Source: Piromyces finnis (taxonomy: Eukaryota > Neocallimastigomycota > Neocallimastigomycetes > Neocallimastigales > Neocallimastigaceae). Taken from it: a DNA stretch of 64,000 nt. How positions within the stretch are numbered: position 1 is the stretch's first letter; every line of letters begins with the position of its first letter. The stretch lies in the NCBI GenBank assembly GCA_002104945.1, contig MCFH01000008.1, forward strand, positions 550,501 through 614,500. Reading direction: 5' to 3'. Under the pieces are notes generated by a model. The model saw only the letters and a program-made list of their open reading frames with translations. It was not told where the DNA came from and searched no databases. Made by a program: the position numbers and the translations under genes. This document shows, one piece after another, positions 39,941-58,065 of this stretch.

Positions 39941-42900
39941 TTTCGATATATATATATATATATTTTTTTAACTTATTATTTCAAATTTTATGATTGTTTC
40001 AAAAAAAAAAAATCTATTATACAAATTATTTTATACTGCTTTAAAAGTATAAATTTATCTTTCTATATCACTTTTTAGATATAAATCTTTTTTAACTATT
40101 TAAATATGAATAATGATATTGTTGTTGCTTTAATAATAGTATTTAATTGTTATTAATAGATTTAATTACTAGCAACAACTTCACTAATATATATTTTAGC
40201 TTAAAATTTCTTCATTCCTTTATATATACAATTACTTTATTTTATTTATAATTATTATCTCAATAAATGATATCATTATACAATTATATAGATTATAAAT
40301 TACAGAAATTGTAATAAAATAAGATTATTTATAAAATTAAAAAAAAAAATAATAAAAAAGTAAAAGTGAAATAAATTGATATTTATATTTTTTTTCGTAA
40401 GCTCCTTTTCAACTCTATGTTAATTAAAATGAATAAGCAAACATCATTCAAAAATTTAATAAAAATCAAGTGAACATTCAACATGCAATTAATAAATTAA
40501 TACTAAAAAAAATTAATTAAAATGTAAATAAAATTATAAACTATAAAAATAAAAGTTTTATTTGTACTACTTTTTTGATATAAAAAAAAAAAAAAAAGTT
40601 ATGGCAGTAAGAAATAACTCTTAATTTATTAATAAATAAAATTTTTAAATAAGAAATACTCATTTTTTTTTATATATTAAAATGAAGTCTAAAATTTACA
40701 AATGATATATACATATATATACTTGCAATTAAGTAATTAATAACCAAATTATTTATAATTATATTCTTTTTTTTTATTATTATTTCACCTGTTCTTCGTT
40801 TAAATTTAAAAAATACTATATATTATCATATATTTCAAAGTATATTAACATTTTTGAAATTTATGCAATAGAATGAATTTTTAAAAAATAAAATATCAAA
40901 ATTAAATACAATAAAAGGAACACTTAAAATATCATACATTATTTCATTATAAAATATCATTTTAAAGTGTTATATTTTATCCATTTTTTTTTAGCTTTTT
41001 AATTTATATAAATTTAATATTTATTATTAAAAAAAAAGTATAACTATTACTTTTATTTTTAATATTTTATTTTGTTTTTCTTTAAAAAAATAAATAATAA
41101 TTAATTAATTAAAATGATTTTTAACTTTGATCACATTTTTCTTTTTCAACTTATATTTTAGATAAAATTATTTAATAACTACTTTTAATATTGTTTAATT
41201 ATTATTTTTATAAACTAATAATGTTATGATAAAATTATCCTTAAAAGAAAAAGAATAAATTTAAACAAAATATATTAAATACTCTTTATGAATCTTTATA
41301 TAATCATGAATATTCTTTCTTAAAAAAAAAAAAAGTAAAATATATATTATAAATTAAAGTTTTGTAATCCTATTAATTAAATAAATATTCAATTTTAATT
41401 AATTTATTTTGAATAATTTCATTCAAAATATAACATGATTTTTAAAACAAATATTTACCTAAATATGAATACTATATGAATGAAACTATAATAAAAAAAA
41501 TAAAATGGCTTTCATATATATATATATAAAAAAAAAAGTTACCCCATTTTTATAAAGTAATGATAATATAAAAATTAAAAATAATCATAGTAATTTATTT
41601 TATTTTATTTTTATTCACTAACATAAAAAGAATATGTAATAAATTGACTTTCATATACATGACATTGCTTTGTAATGTGAAATTAAGGATAGTTTATATT
41701 TAATTTTAATGGTTTTCAAATTTAAATCTCACTTTATAAGATTTTAATCAATAAACATTTCTTTTATTGTTTAATTTTATCTCTAAATAATAATTTATAA
41801 TAAATAAACTATTATATATTTTTTTTTAAATTATATATTTTATAAATAATAATAATAATAATAATTTTTATTATAAATTAAAAAAATATAATTATTATTC
41901 TTAAATAATGTTGATAATCTATTATTATGCATCTTTTCATCATTTTTTTATCTTTTATTATATATATTAAAATTAAAACAATAAATACTTTTACCTTTTT
42001 TAGATTAATTAAAAAGGTCAATTACTAATTGGCAAAAACATATTTTTTTTTAAAAAAAAAGGTAAAAATTATGCTATATAAAATAAAAAAATTTTACAGT
42101 ATTATTATGTATTTAAATGCTTAATTTCTTCTATTTTATTATTTGCCATATAAAGAATGCAAGGTTTTGTAAATATAATTTATTATATGTATTTTATCTA
42201 AATAACGACTATATAGTTTATAGTTTTGCTTTAATATTAAAAAATTACTAAATTCTTTTTAGATAAAAGAGTTATAATAAGTAAAATAATAATGTAATAA
42301 CGTATTATTTTATTTATAAATATAAATGTTAATAAATATATATTTATTGATGTCAAATTTTCATTTTAACTCTCATAATAAAAAGATTTTTATTTAAAAA
42401 TATTTAATTATTTTTAAATGGTTAGGGTTAGCAAATGATTAGATTATGTAGAAATTTTTTTAAAAAAGAAATTTTATATTTTATTTTTTTTATGTTAATG
42501 GCTTAAATAAATTAATCATTAAAAATGTAAAATAAAATAAGTAATAAGCACCTATGAAACATAAAAAAAAAGTTTTATTAAATACTTTTATTAAATAAAT
42601 AATCACTTATTTTTTATTTTAAAAAATTTATAACTATTTTAATTATGTAATAAACAAATTTTCATATATATTGTATTTTAATAATATTAGAATCATCAAT
42701 TCTACGATAAATACAATTTAATTATTTCATCTATATAAATATAACTTAAATACAACCAATGAACTAAAATATTTAGCTAGCTTTAACTATGATTTTCTAT
42801 ATTTTGACTATATATGATTAAAAATATTAAAAATATAGTATATTTTGTATTTTAATTATATTAACAATAATAGTAAAAAACATAATGAAATAAATAAATA

Positions 42901-43944
42901 AACAACAACAACAACTACAACATTTATATATATATATTTATAACTTTTAATATTTGAATAAAGTTCATTATATTCATTAGCATTATTTTTTTTAATTACT
43001 TTTAAAGTAAAATTTTGTTAACAAATTAATATTATTTTGGAGAAAATAAATTTAATTTAAAATCAACCAATATATATACATAATTACTATTATTTAGTAC
43101 TATAAATGTTAATATATTGATTATTAAAAGATATAAATGAAGGAAGAAAGATTGATTACATAATGTATGTTTTTACAATTTTTTTATTATTTAATTTTTT
43201 TTTAAATGTTTTATAATTATAATTATAATTATTCATATTGAAGAATTGTTAATATATATAATAATATTATTAACTTGTTGTTATTAACATATTTTCTAAA
43301 ATATTAGCACTAAAATATATTAAGATACAATTTAAATACTTACATAAATAATACTATTATTTTTATTATAATTATTATTATTTTTTTTTAATATATTTAC
43401 TTATTATCCCTGAATTATAGTTTAATTAATAATATTTCACATTTTATTATATTATTTCAAATCTATTCAAGAATAATAGAACAAGATTCATATTTAAAAT
43501 TTTGTAAAGTAAATGAGAATCATACAAATCATACATACATAAATAAAATAAATATATTACTTAATTATCATAATTCAAATATCAACTATAAAAATATTAT
43601 TATTAATATATAAACATAACACCTAATTAAAATTTTTTCGTTTATATACTTAAATAATCTATTATAATAAAAATATTGATATGAATTTCTTTTATTTTAA
43701 TATGAATTATATTATTTCATTATGTTATTATATATTATTAAGGGTATTAATGAAAGTAATGCTAACGTTTACATATTAATGAATTTTCATTTTGCAATAC
43801 TATATAACATATGGTGTATAAGAATATATCTTGTAATAGAGAAATTGCAAATATAATTAAAAGAATTTTCAAACAAGAATTTTATATATGTATATATATT
43901 TTTTAATAAATTATAAATTATAATAGGTATTTATATCTTTTTAA
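39941..43944. other. 4-kb intergenic region, no gene seen
   Basis: Nearly pure A/T, stops in every frame on both strands. One isolated GGTTAGGGTTAG lies at 42420-42431. Nothing else stands out. Confidence 0.6.
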
Positions 43945-44581
43945 TTAAGCTTTGGTTTTGTTGAGTCTATTATTTCTTCTTTCGATTTTTCTTAGTCTAT
44001 CACCAGTTCTAGCACCCTCTTGAATAACTTGAGAACATAAGTATAATGCACGGAATTGTTCTAAACATTTTGATTCTGGATTTAATTTGTTATTACTGAC
44101 GCAATTATCATAAGCAACACTTTGTTGTTTACAGTGCTTATTAATAAGCTTTAATAATCTTGAACTATAAATGTTTTATTTATGATTAAATAAATATTTG
44201 TATTTAATTTGAAAAAAAAAAAAGTTTAAAATTTAGTGAAAATTATAATTTATTATACACATCATTTTCTATAAATAATTAAAATGATTATATAGAGGAT
44301 GTCATATATACTTTTCTTCTGAACATTTTTGAACAGCTTCTTTTTGTTTTTTGCAGTCACAATCGTAAGTAGATGGATGTTTATCAACACATCTTTATAT
44401 TTCAGCATTTATAATTAAAATAATAATAATTTTTAATTACATTTTGAAATTTAAATGATTTATATTTTAATACATATACATATATATTACTATATATCTT
44501 AACATATATTAATGCTTACTTAGCAAAAGCTTTTAATTGCTTTTTGCATTTTTCGGCAACTTCATTAATAACACTTTCCAT
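43945..44581 (-). CDS. Quadruple CX9C protein, CHCHD5/Mix14-like
   Basis: A small intermembrane-space-type protein held by disulfides and imported through the Mia40 relay in ordinary mitochondria. Exons 44581-44520, 44392-44312, 44164-43945; 120 residues. It has four exact CX9C motifs in two pairs: C-KKQLKAFAK-C with C-KKQKEAVQK-C, then C-KQQSVAYDN-C with C-LEQFRALYL-C. The two-pair layout is that of CHCHD5 and yeast Mix14 rather than single-pair assembly factors. It ends in a basic tail. If the host is an anaerobic fungus, the organelle would be a hydrogenosome. The neighbouring methyltransferase starts 510 bp away in the opposite direction. Confidence 0.75.
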
Positions 44582-45090
44582 ATTTTAACAAATGGGAATT
44601 TTAAAATTCTAAATTATTAAATCATTTATAAAATAGTATTATTATTAATTATTATAATTATAATTATTTAAAAGTAAAATATGATTGGTTACAAAATTTT
44701 TAAATGCTTGAAAATTATTAAAAAAAAAATCAATATAGAATAATTGAAGAAGGTGTTTATATTAAACTTATCTAAGAGTAAAAAAGTGTATTTCAATTAC
44801 TTGAATTTTTGTTTTTGAAGAGTGATTTATTAAATTTAATTATATACATATTAAATAAAATAATTGAATATCGTAAAATTTCGAATTTCTATTAGTAGTT
44901 TGGCGTTAAACATATAATTTCAGAATTATTTTGCTACTGAAAAAACAGACGAGGAAAAACAATAATATATTAATTTAAAGCAGGGATATAATAGCCTTTA
45001 TTTTCTTATATTCTTTTTAATACACAAGTAGAAATATATATATATAAAGTAATTTTCAATTATATTTTTAAAAATTTTTAAATTGAAGGG
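44582..45090. other. Divergent promoter region
   Basis: AT-rich gap between the starts of the CX9C protein and the methyltransferase. No element recognised. Confidence 0.55.
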
Positions 45091-45846
45091 ATGGCTAGTA
45101 CAAAACATTTAGCTTATATTGATTATTCTTTTGGAAACATTTCAATAAGAATAAAGCAAAACCAGTCTTCATTTTTAACCGGTACTACTATTTGGGATGC
45201 GAGTCATGTTTTAAGTGATTATTTAAATAATATTTTTAGAAAAAAGTCAAATTCTATCTCTAAACCTCCACTTCAAGGAAAATATTGTTTAGAACTTGGT
45301 AGTGGTTGCGGTCTTACTGGTATTTTAGTTACTTTATTAGGTGCTAATACAATTTTCACCGACAGACAAGATACTCTTTTTATTTTAGAAGATAATGTTG
45401 GTAGTAATATCCCAAATTTTTCAAAAACCCAAAAAGAATTTAAAAATATTGATACAACAAAAGAATTAGAAGGTGATAACACAACTTTTGCTGGACAAGC
45501 CCTTGTAAAAGAATTGGATTGGGAACAGCCAGTATCAAAAGATATTTATGATCCTGAAACACCAGACCATATTGAATATGATTATGTATTAGCAGCTGAT
45601 TGTGTTTTCAATATTGAAATGTTAGATCCATTTATTAATACTCTTGTACATGTTTGCGGTCCGCATACTCAAGCTTTTGTTGCCATGGAAAGAAGAGATG
45701 CTGATGTAATTAACTCATTTTTGACTAGAGTTGAAGAAAGAGGTTTTACTTGGAATCGTATACCCAAAAGTAAATTACTTAAGGTTGATGGTGTTGCAGG
45801 CGTTGTAGAAGTTTATAAGTTAAGAGTTAAAAAGACAAGAAAGTAA
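45091..45846 (+). CDS. Family-16 (METTL21-like) protein lysine methyltransferase
   Basis: A predicted S-adenosylmethionine-dependent methyltransferase of the seven-beta-strand class that methylates lysines on chaperones, elongation factors or similar proteins. It is intronless, which is unusual here: 251 residues from the ATG at 45091. Motifs: TTIWDASHVL (residues 32-41, the family's W-D/S motif), SAM-binding motif I LELGSGCGLTG (67-77), acidic post-I TDRQD (90-94), and YVLAADCVFN (165-174) in place of the common D-V-x-Y. The exact target cannot be assigned; EFM6/EFM7, METTL21 and VCP-KMT types are all possible. Confidence 0.85.
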   Translation: MASTKHLAYIDYSFGNISIRIKQNQSSFLTGTTIWDASHVLSDYLNNIFRKKSNSISKPPLQGKYCLELGSGCGLTGILVTLLGANTIFTDRQDTLFILEDNVGSNIPNFSKTQKEFKNIDTTKELEGDNTTFAGQALVKELDWEQPVSKDIYDPETPDHIEYDYVLAADCVFNIEMLDPFINTLVHVCGPHTQAFVAMERRDADVINSFLTRVEERGFTWNRIPKSKLLKVDGVAGVVEVYKLRVKKTRK

Positions 45847-46749
45847 AAAAAAAAAACAAAAAAAAAAATTGCAATATTACCAAATCAACATTAAATACAA
45901 ACACTTAACAAAAACAAAAGTGAAAAAAACAACAATAACAACAAAAAAAAAGATAATATTTGGTGCTAATCGAATAGAAAATAGATTCTATATTTTATAT
46001 ATTTAAATTTTTGTTTTGTATATTATTAATAGAAGATCAGATTTGTTTTATTAAGACATTTTATTTATATTTTATTTCGTTAGTTTTTTTTTATTATTAG
46101 TAATATTATTTTTTTTTAAAATTTAAATTGACTCAGATTGAAAACTTTAAATTTAGTCATTATATATTTTTTATAAAAAATATATTCAGACCTTGCATAA
46201 TTTTTTATCATCATAGTCAAATAGAAATTTTAAATTCAAGATATAAATAAATTTAACCACAAAAGGAATTATAAAAATACATTTTATCAAAATAATATTT
46301 TTTTTCAATTGCATTAATTAAAATTTCTTTTAATGAAATACTTTAAGTTTACTACTAGTAATATTTTCATATACTATCGCTACTTTACTTTTCAAAGCAC
46401 ATAAATTCTCAAGATACATACTAACATCAAACTAAATAAAATTAAATAAAAAAAAAAAAAAAAAAAACAATTATAAATTCTCAGGTTTTTTAAATTAAAG
46501 TTTAAAACATTAATTTCATTAAACAAATAAAATACTTATTATTTATTCCATGAAATTTTCATAATTGGCTAAAAAAATCATCATTTTTTTTTTTTTTTTT
46601 TTATTATTTCTACTTGTATTACTATTATTATTTTATTTTTTTCTATATAAAAACGTTTATAATTGAATTTTAAAACTTCAATTACTAATACATTTTTATA
46701 ATTTCTTATTTTAATTATGTATGCTATATGTTATTAATTAATTCAATAT

Positions 46750-46787
<38 letters not shown>

Positions 46788-47369
46788 GATTTTTTTTTTT
46801 TTTTTTTATTTCATTTATTTAGGAGTCCATACATTTCTTATAACTTATGTTAAATCTTTTCCAACGCAAAATTCAATAGTATATTAAAATATAAATAGTA
46901 AATTATAATAAATCAAGAAAAAATAATAAAGCTATTTACTAGAAATACTACAATTAATAAAATGATATTATATGTAAAATCCTTTTTATGCAGTTAATAT
47001 CATATTTATTAGTATCCAAATTTAAAAATTCTATAAAATAATTATAAAAAATTTAAAAAAAAAATTAAATATTATAAAATATTTATTTATCTTTTAAAAA
47101 ACTTAACCAATTATATTACGCTTAATATAATAGTAATAATTCAAAAATTTACTACAGTTTTTTTTTGTTAAGTAATAAATAATAATAGAAATATATTTTT
47201 ATTGCCTTAATGCTTAAAAATTTATTAATTGAATAAATTGTTATTTTTATTTTATAATAATATCATATAATGAAAGTTCATTATATAACTATATTTATTA
47301 AATTTTTAACATTTATTTTCAATTAAATATAAGAATTAATTTATTGTAACAAAATAGTATAGTAATAAA
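45847..47369. other. Intergenic, homopolymer-rich, no gene seen
   Basis: Contains facing poly-A (46755-46784) and poly-T (46790-46807) runs and other A/T homopolymers. No coding signal. Confidence 0.6.
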
Positions 47370-52872
<5,503 letters not shown>

Positions 52873-53102
52873 AATTGTCAATAAAGTATATTTATCTTTT
52901 TTAATAAAATTCTAATCAAAACTATTTATGAATAAAATATTTAGAATATCGGTATAAATTAATAAATATAAATTAGAAATTTATTTAAAAGTTTTTATTT
53001 TTTGCATAAATATATGTAAAAATAGATAAAGAAGTGAAAACAAAAAACAAAAAACAAAAAACGTCAGAAAAAGGATTTATTATTTTTTATATTAATTTAA
53101 TA

Positions 53103-53140
<38 letters not shown>

Positions 53141-53209
53141 TTTTAGATATAGTAATAATATAAGAAAATGTATTATACATATTATTATTATTATTATTAT
53201 TTTTCATAT
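52873..53209. other. Convergent 3' gap with AT dinucleotide run
   Basis: Short spacer between the FIRRM-like and CFAP53 3' ends, with an (AT)n run at about 53109-53138 and an ATT run near 53180-53200. Confidence 0.6.
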
Positions 53210-55963
53210 TTAGTTTGAATTTGATTCTGCAGCTTCTCTCATTACAAGGGAATCATAAAGTCTATTTTGTGTATAAGTTTGATATAGTGATGGGTTTGGG
53301 AATTGTTTATAGTGAGAATTATCAACTTTTTGAATTTGTGCAATTTTTAATCTATTTATTGTTAAAATAGTTATTAATAATATTATAGTGTTTTTAAAGT
53401 ATTTAATATATTTAAATACGTACTTTGTTTTAAATTGTTCTAGTAATTTAGTCTTTTCAAGTAAATCATCATATTCTTGTTTTTGTTTCTTTTTAAATGT
53501 ATAAAAGAATAAAGCAGATAATATATATATACAAATATTTAATAAAATATATAGGTTAAAAACATAAAGATACTAATAAACATTATATCTTTTATAAATG
53601 TTTACCAAACTACGTTGATAATCTTCCTCATCTTGTTTTCGGATTTTTTCGTCATGTATACGCTTATTATTTATTTGATCTAATAAATCATTTGAATATT
53701 GTCTTTTATTCTGAAATATTTATTATAAATTAGTTATCAAAAAAATTTTTTTTTTCTTTGAAGTTTTATAATAATTATTATTAATTACATCAAGAATCTT
53801 TTGTGCTTTAAGTTTTTCTTCTTCTTCATATTTTTTAACATTTTCAATTAATTTTTCCATTTCACGTTTATTTTCTTCTTGTTCAAGCTTATTTCTTTCC
53901 ACTATTTATATATTTATTATTAATAATGTTATTATTAATTTTTTATTTTATTATTATTATTTTTCTTTTCAGGAATGATTATCATTAATGATATATCATA
54001 AGTAGAATTGTATATATAGAATAAATATTTAACAAATTTATGTAATTTACATTTTTCATTAAGTTGTTCTTGTCTTGTTTTCATAACTTCTCTCATTAAT
54101 TTATTTCTTGCTTCCTGTTCTTGTTTCCACTTTTCATACATTAATTTATTTTTCTATAAAATATTTATTTATATAAAATTTTTTATAAATAAATAAAAAT
54201 ATGATTTAATATTTTACTTTTTTATATATTGTTATATTTATTGTATTTTATATACCTTTTTGGATTCTTGAAGGAATGCTTCATCAATTTGCTTTTGCCT
54301 TTCTTTTTCAATTATTTTTTGTCTATTAATATGATCCATGAATAAGTCCATTTCACGCTTAATTTCTCTTTTTCTTTTGTTTTGTTCTTCAACATCCTTA
54401 TCCATTTCTTTCTTAATTTCTTCAATAATACAAAGATCCATTTCAAGTTCTTTTTGAACTTCTTCTGCTTTTCTTTTTATACTTTCTTTATTAAATTCTT
54501 CTATTTCACGTCTTGTATTAAAAGCATTTTGCTTTCTTATCATTTCATTACGTTGATCTTCAAGTTGAATCATCTTAATGCGTTCTAACTATAAAACCAT
54601 TAAAATAATAAATTTTGAGTTTATTATTTTTGTATTGTTTTTAATATATAAAAATTTATTATTGTGCTTTTATTTACATCATATTGTTTTTCAATATCTC
54701 TTAATTTTTCTTCTTCTTTTCTTCTCTTCTTGATTTCTTCAATTTGTTCTTCTAAACATTTACCTATATATTGTCCCATATATTTCCTTTTTTGTTCTTC
54801 ATTATTATAATATTCAACCTTTTTCAATCTTTCATTTTCAGCTAAAGCATCCCACATTTTTGTATCTTTTATTATTATTTTATTATTATTATTATTATAG
54901 TATATTATCAATCATTTATATTAATATATTAATATATTAATTTAAATATTTATTTTCATATTTTTGTTAATTTTTTTTTTTTTTTTATATTACATTTCAT
55001 TTCTGCTTTTTTGGCAATTTCTTTTTGTTTTATTTGTTGTTCTAATGCAGCTGCTACTTCTTTTTCTTTTAGTTTACTTTCAATACCTCTAATTTCGTGA
55101 CAATTATTCCTTTTATATTTTCCGAAATAGTAAAAAGAAAAAAATATATATGTATATCAATATAGTGTTTAATATATATATTCTATTCTTATTGTGATAT
55201 GAATATAAAGTACTAACTTCCATAAATTATAATATGCATTATCATTATCTTTTTTTTGTCTAGCTTCTCTTTTCTCTCTTAAAATTTTAATTTCATCTTT
55301 CATATTTTGTATTCTATCAAAAACTGTTTCTCTATTTTCTTCTATTAATTTTGTCCATTCAATTTTATCTTTTTCGAATAATGCAGCCAATCTTTAACAT
55401 ATATTTATAATATTTTTATTTAATATATTAATGATTCTAAGTATATTTAAAAGAAAGTTACATTCTTTAATATAGTATTATATTTATTACTTTTGTTGTC
55501 TTTCTTCAAATTGCTCTCTTTGTATATTTTTTAATTGTGTATAGTTTTTAAATAATTTATATCTTCTAGTAGCATCTACTGTTGCTCTTTCAAAATCTGC
55601 CTTTTATTTTTTGAGGATATAAATTAGTATTTTACTAGATTACAACTCTTCTCTTATATAAATGTCTGTTCATGATCTTGTAAATAGTATACCTTTTTAT
55701 CCATCATTTTATAGTAATTATTTTGTTTCTCCATTTCTTCCAATTCTGCTTCATCTTTTCTTCTTTGAATAATAATATAATCTTTTACACGATATCCTCT
55801 TCTTTGCTATCAAATATTATATGTATATAAAATTATTATTATCATTATTATTCTAGAATTAAAAATGTGAATTATGAGTTTAAATTACATATGTTTATAG
55901 TATTATCAAATTATTTACAGGTTGTGGTTTTGGAGGGTGTAAAATTTCCGATTCAAACTTCAT
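53210..55963 (-). CDS. CFAP53: CFAP53-like axonemal coiled-coil protein
   Basis: CFAP53 (CCDC11) sits inside ciliary doublet microtubules and supports motility. Twelve minus-strand exons: 55963-55919, 55806-55693, 55600-55491, 55391-55218, 55109-54994, 54865-54678, 54588-54256, 54153-54051, 53901-53789, 53710-53606, 53488-53424, 53351-53210; 535 residues, close to the animal length. It is nearly continuous charged coiled coil of the trichohyalin/plectin-homology type. Points that fit CFAP53 over generic coiled coils are TKMWDALAENERLKKVEYYN, the block EARNKLMREVMKTRQEQLNE, and the NKRQYSNDLLDQI segment after it. Coiled-coil similarity can mislead, so MNS1 or trichoplein remain possible; a flagellar role is likely either way. 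Confidence 0.65.
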
Positions 55964-56880
55964 TTTTATTTATTTCCTTTGTATAAAAAATCCAAACTAA
56001 ATTATACAATATATTCAAGTTTTTATTTATTTATATTTGAAATTAAATAATATTATTAATTTCTATTTTACTTTATATATTTTATATTACACTTTTTATT
56101 TTATTTGTAAAATAAATTTTTTAATTTATATCTTTATTTTATTTATATTTAATATTATATAAACTTTTTAAAGTTTGGAATTTTTGTTAAAATAATACAT
56201 TCATTTTTTTGTGAAAATTAAGTTAATTTTAAAAATTACATTCATTTTTTTTTTTACTATGATTTTAACTGCTGGAATAGGAGTACATTAATTTATTATA
56301 AAAAGAATAAGAATGTAAGATAACATTATATATGAAAATTTAATTAATATCAATAATACAAAAATAAACTTATATAGCTTATATAAGAAAAGTAAAACTC
56401 TATATCTAATAATTATAAAAAAAATCAATAATTATATTTTACATTTCAAAAATCTTAAAAATAGAAGCAAACTTTTTGATTCATATTTCTTAATGAAAAT
56501 TTTTCTTGTTTAATATTCTGATATAAATTTTTTTTTTTTTTGGTAAAAATTGAATATTTTTAAAAAAAGTATCATGGGTTTAAAAGATCAAAAATTAAAA
56601 TTTTTGCAGGAGATATAATTATTATCTCTAATGTTATTATAAACTTATATAACTATATATATATATATATATATTTTAACTGCAACAAATAATTTAAAAC
56701 CTATAAAATTATTTTAATTAAAAAAATGATTTAAAAATAAATTTAAAAGCCTATAAAAATTTAAAAATAAAATTTAATTACACATTAATAAAACAAAAAA
56801 TGAATATTATATATAATAATAATTAATATTATTATTAATATTATTTTTATTATTACTATTTCTACTAATATTACTTTTGC
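55964..56880. other. Intergenic, no gene seen
   Basis: AT-rich 5' flank of the CFAP53-like gene, merging into old LINE-derived DNA on the right. Confidence 0.55.
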
Positions 56881-56884
56881 CAAG

Positions 56885-57049
56885 ATAATTAAATAATAGG
56901 ACAATGCAATTGTAATACTTATTACTAATATCATTGAATTTTGGACATTCGTTTATTGAATATTTTGATTACTACTTTTGTAACATGGATAATAATTAGA
57001 ACAAAATGATCATTTAGCTTTAGCACACTTATATTTGTTATTTACTTTC

Positions 57050-57051
<2 letters not shown>
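56885..57051 (-). mobile_element. Decayed LINE fragment (oldest layer)
   Basis: By eye it aligns with 58648-58808 of the intact element, the segment coding the C-terminal Cys/His knuckle; ACATGGATAATAATTAGAAC here corresponds to ACATGGACAGTAGTTAGGAC there. Many substitutions and stops make it a relic. It ends against a long poly-T run at 57052. Confidence 0.65.
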
Positions 57052-57089
<38 letters not shown>

Positions 57090-57228
57090 GGTATCAAATA
57101 ATGGTAGACAGTAGTAACTATAAGCAAATTCAGAATGTTGTCGAAGATTAAATTTTATTATGGAGCAAATTTTTTATCTTACTCATCCTACTTACTGTTT
57201 CATTTCTTCAATATTAATTTTTCCATCA
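57052..57228 (-). mobile_element. Short decayed LINE 3' end with poly-A tail (poly-T on + strand)
   Basis: A run of about 35 T (57052-57086) is followed by AATGGTATCAAATAATGG, a variant of the 3'-terminal AACGGCATCAAATAT of the intact copy. Then comes a diverged match to its ORF end (ATTATGGAGCAAA..., and CTTACTGTTTCATTTCTTC at about 57190). Only the 3' end is present. Confidence 0.65.
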
Positions 57229-57799
57229 TTTTTTTTTTTTTAACAGCATCAAATACTTATAAACTTTATTATTAATTTAATTAAAATTATAATACATGTT
57301 AAAAATAAAAAAAATAAAAATTATAAAAATATGTTTAAATAAACACAAATGAATAAAAATTGGGTATAATGTATTCCAGTAATTTTAATTAAAGTAAGAA
57401 AGCCATTATTATACTAAAGTATAATAATTGTATTTGACTTCCAATGGGACACCGAGCCAAAGATCAAAATTTTGTCATGGAACAAAATTATGATCTTCAT
57501 TGGTTGCTGGCCCTCCTGTGTTTCTTCAGCACTGATGCTCTTGGATATTGCTTCAAACCTTTTGAACATTGACCATTGATATCAAAAAGCATGATTTTGA
57601 TTAGAAGTTCCGCTGTTACTATCAAGAATGGTGTTCCTTCGTAAGTGCCAGATTGAATCTGACACTTACAAAGTTCTTTTCATTCCCTTGAATTGTAATT
57701 GATAAAACTTCTTCCCCAAGAAGGAATTTAAATATTTTACTGCACACACTAGAATAATCATACACATTAATATTCACCGGATTATTAGAACTAAATTAC
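57229..57799 (-). mobile_element. 5'-truncated LINE copy, 3' part, split by the full-length element
   Basis: Starts with a poly-T tail (57229-57241) and then follows the intact copy's 3' UTR and ORF end (its 57826-58440) closely, with scattered substitutions and small deletions that break the frame. It stops at ACTAAATTAC, exactly where the next poly-T begins. Its missing left-over sequence reappears at 63468-63518 on the other side of the full-length copy. Confidence 0.8.
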
Positions 57800-58065
57800 T
57801 TTTTTTTTTTTTTTTTTTTTTTTTTAACGGCATCAAATATTTTAAACTTTATTATTAATTTAATTAAAATTATAATACATGTAATAAAAAAATTAAAATT
57901 AAAATAAAAATAAAAAAAAATATGTTTAAATAAACACAAATGAATAAAAATTGGGTATAATGTATTCTAGTAATTTTAATTAAAGTAAGAAAGCCACTAT
58001 CATACTAAAGTATAATAATTGTATTTGACTTCCAATGGGACACCGAGCCAAAGATCAAAATTTTG

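Noticed and set aside
42420-42431. GGTTAGGGTTAG, telomere-like
   Set aside because: Only two units in the middle of AT-rich DNA; too short to call an interstitial telomere.
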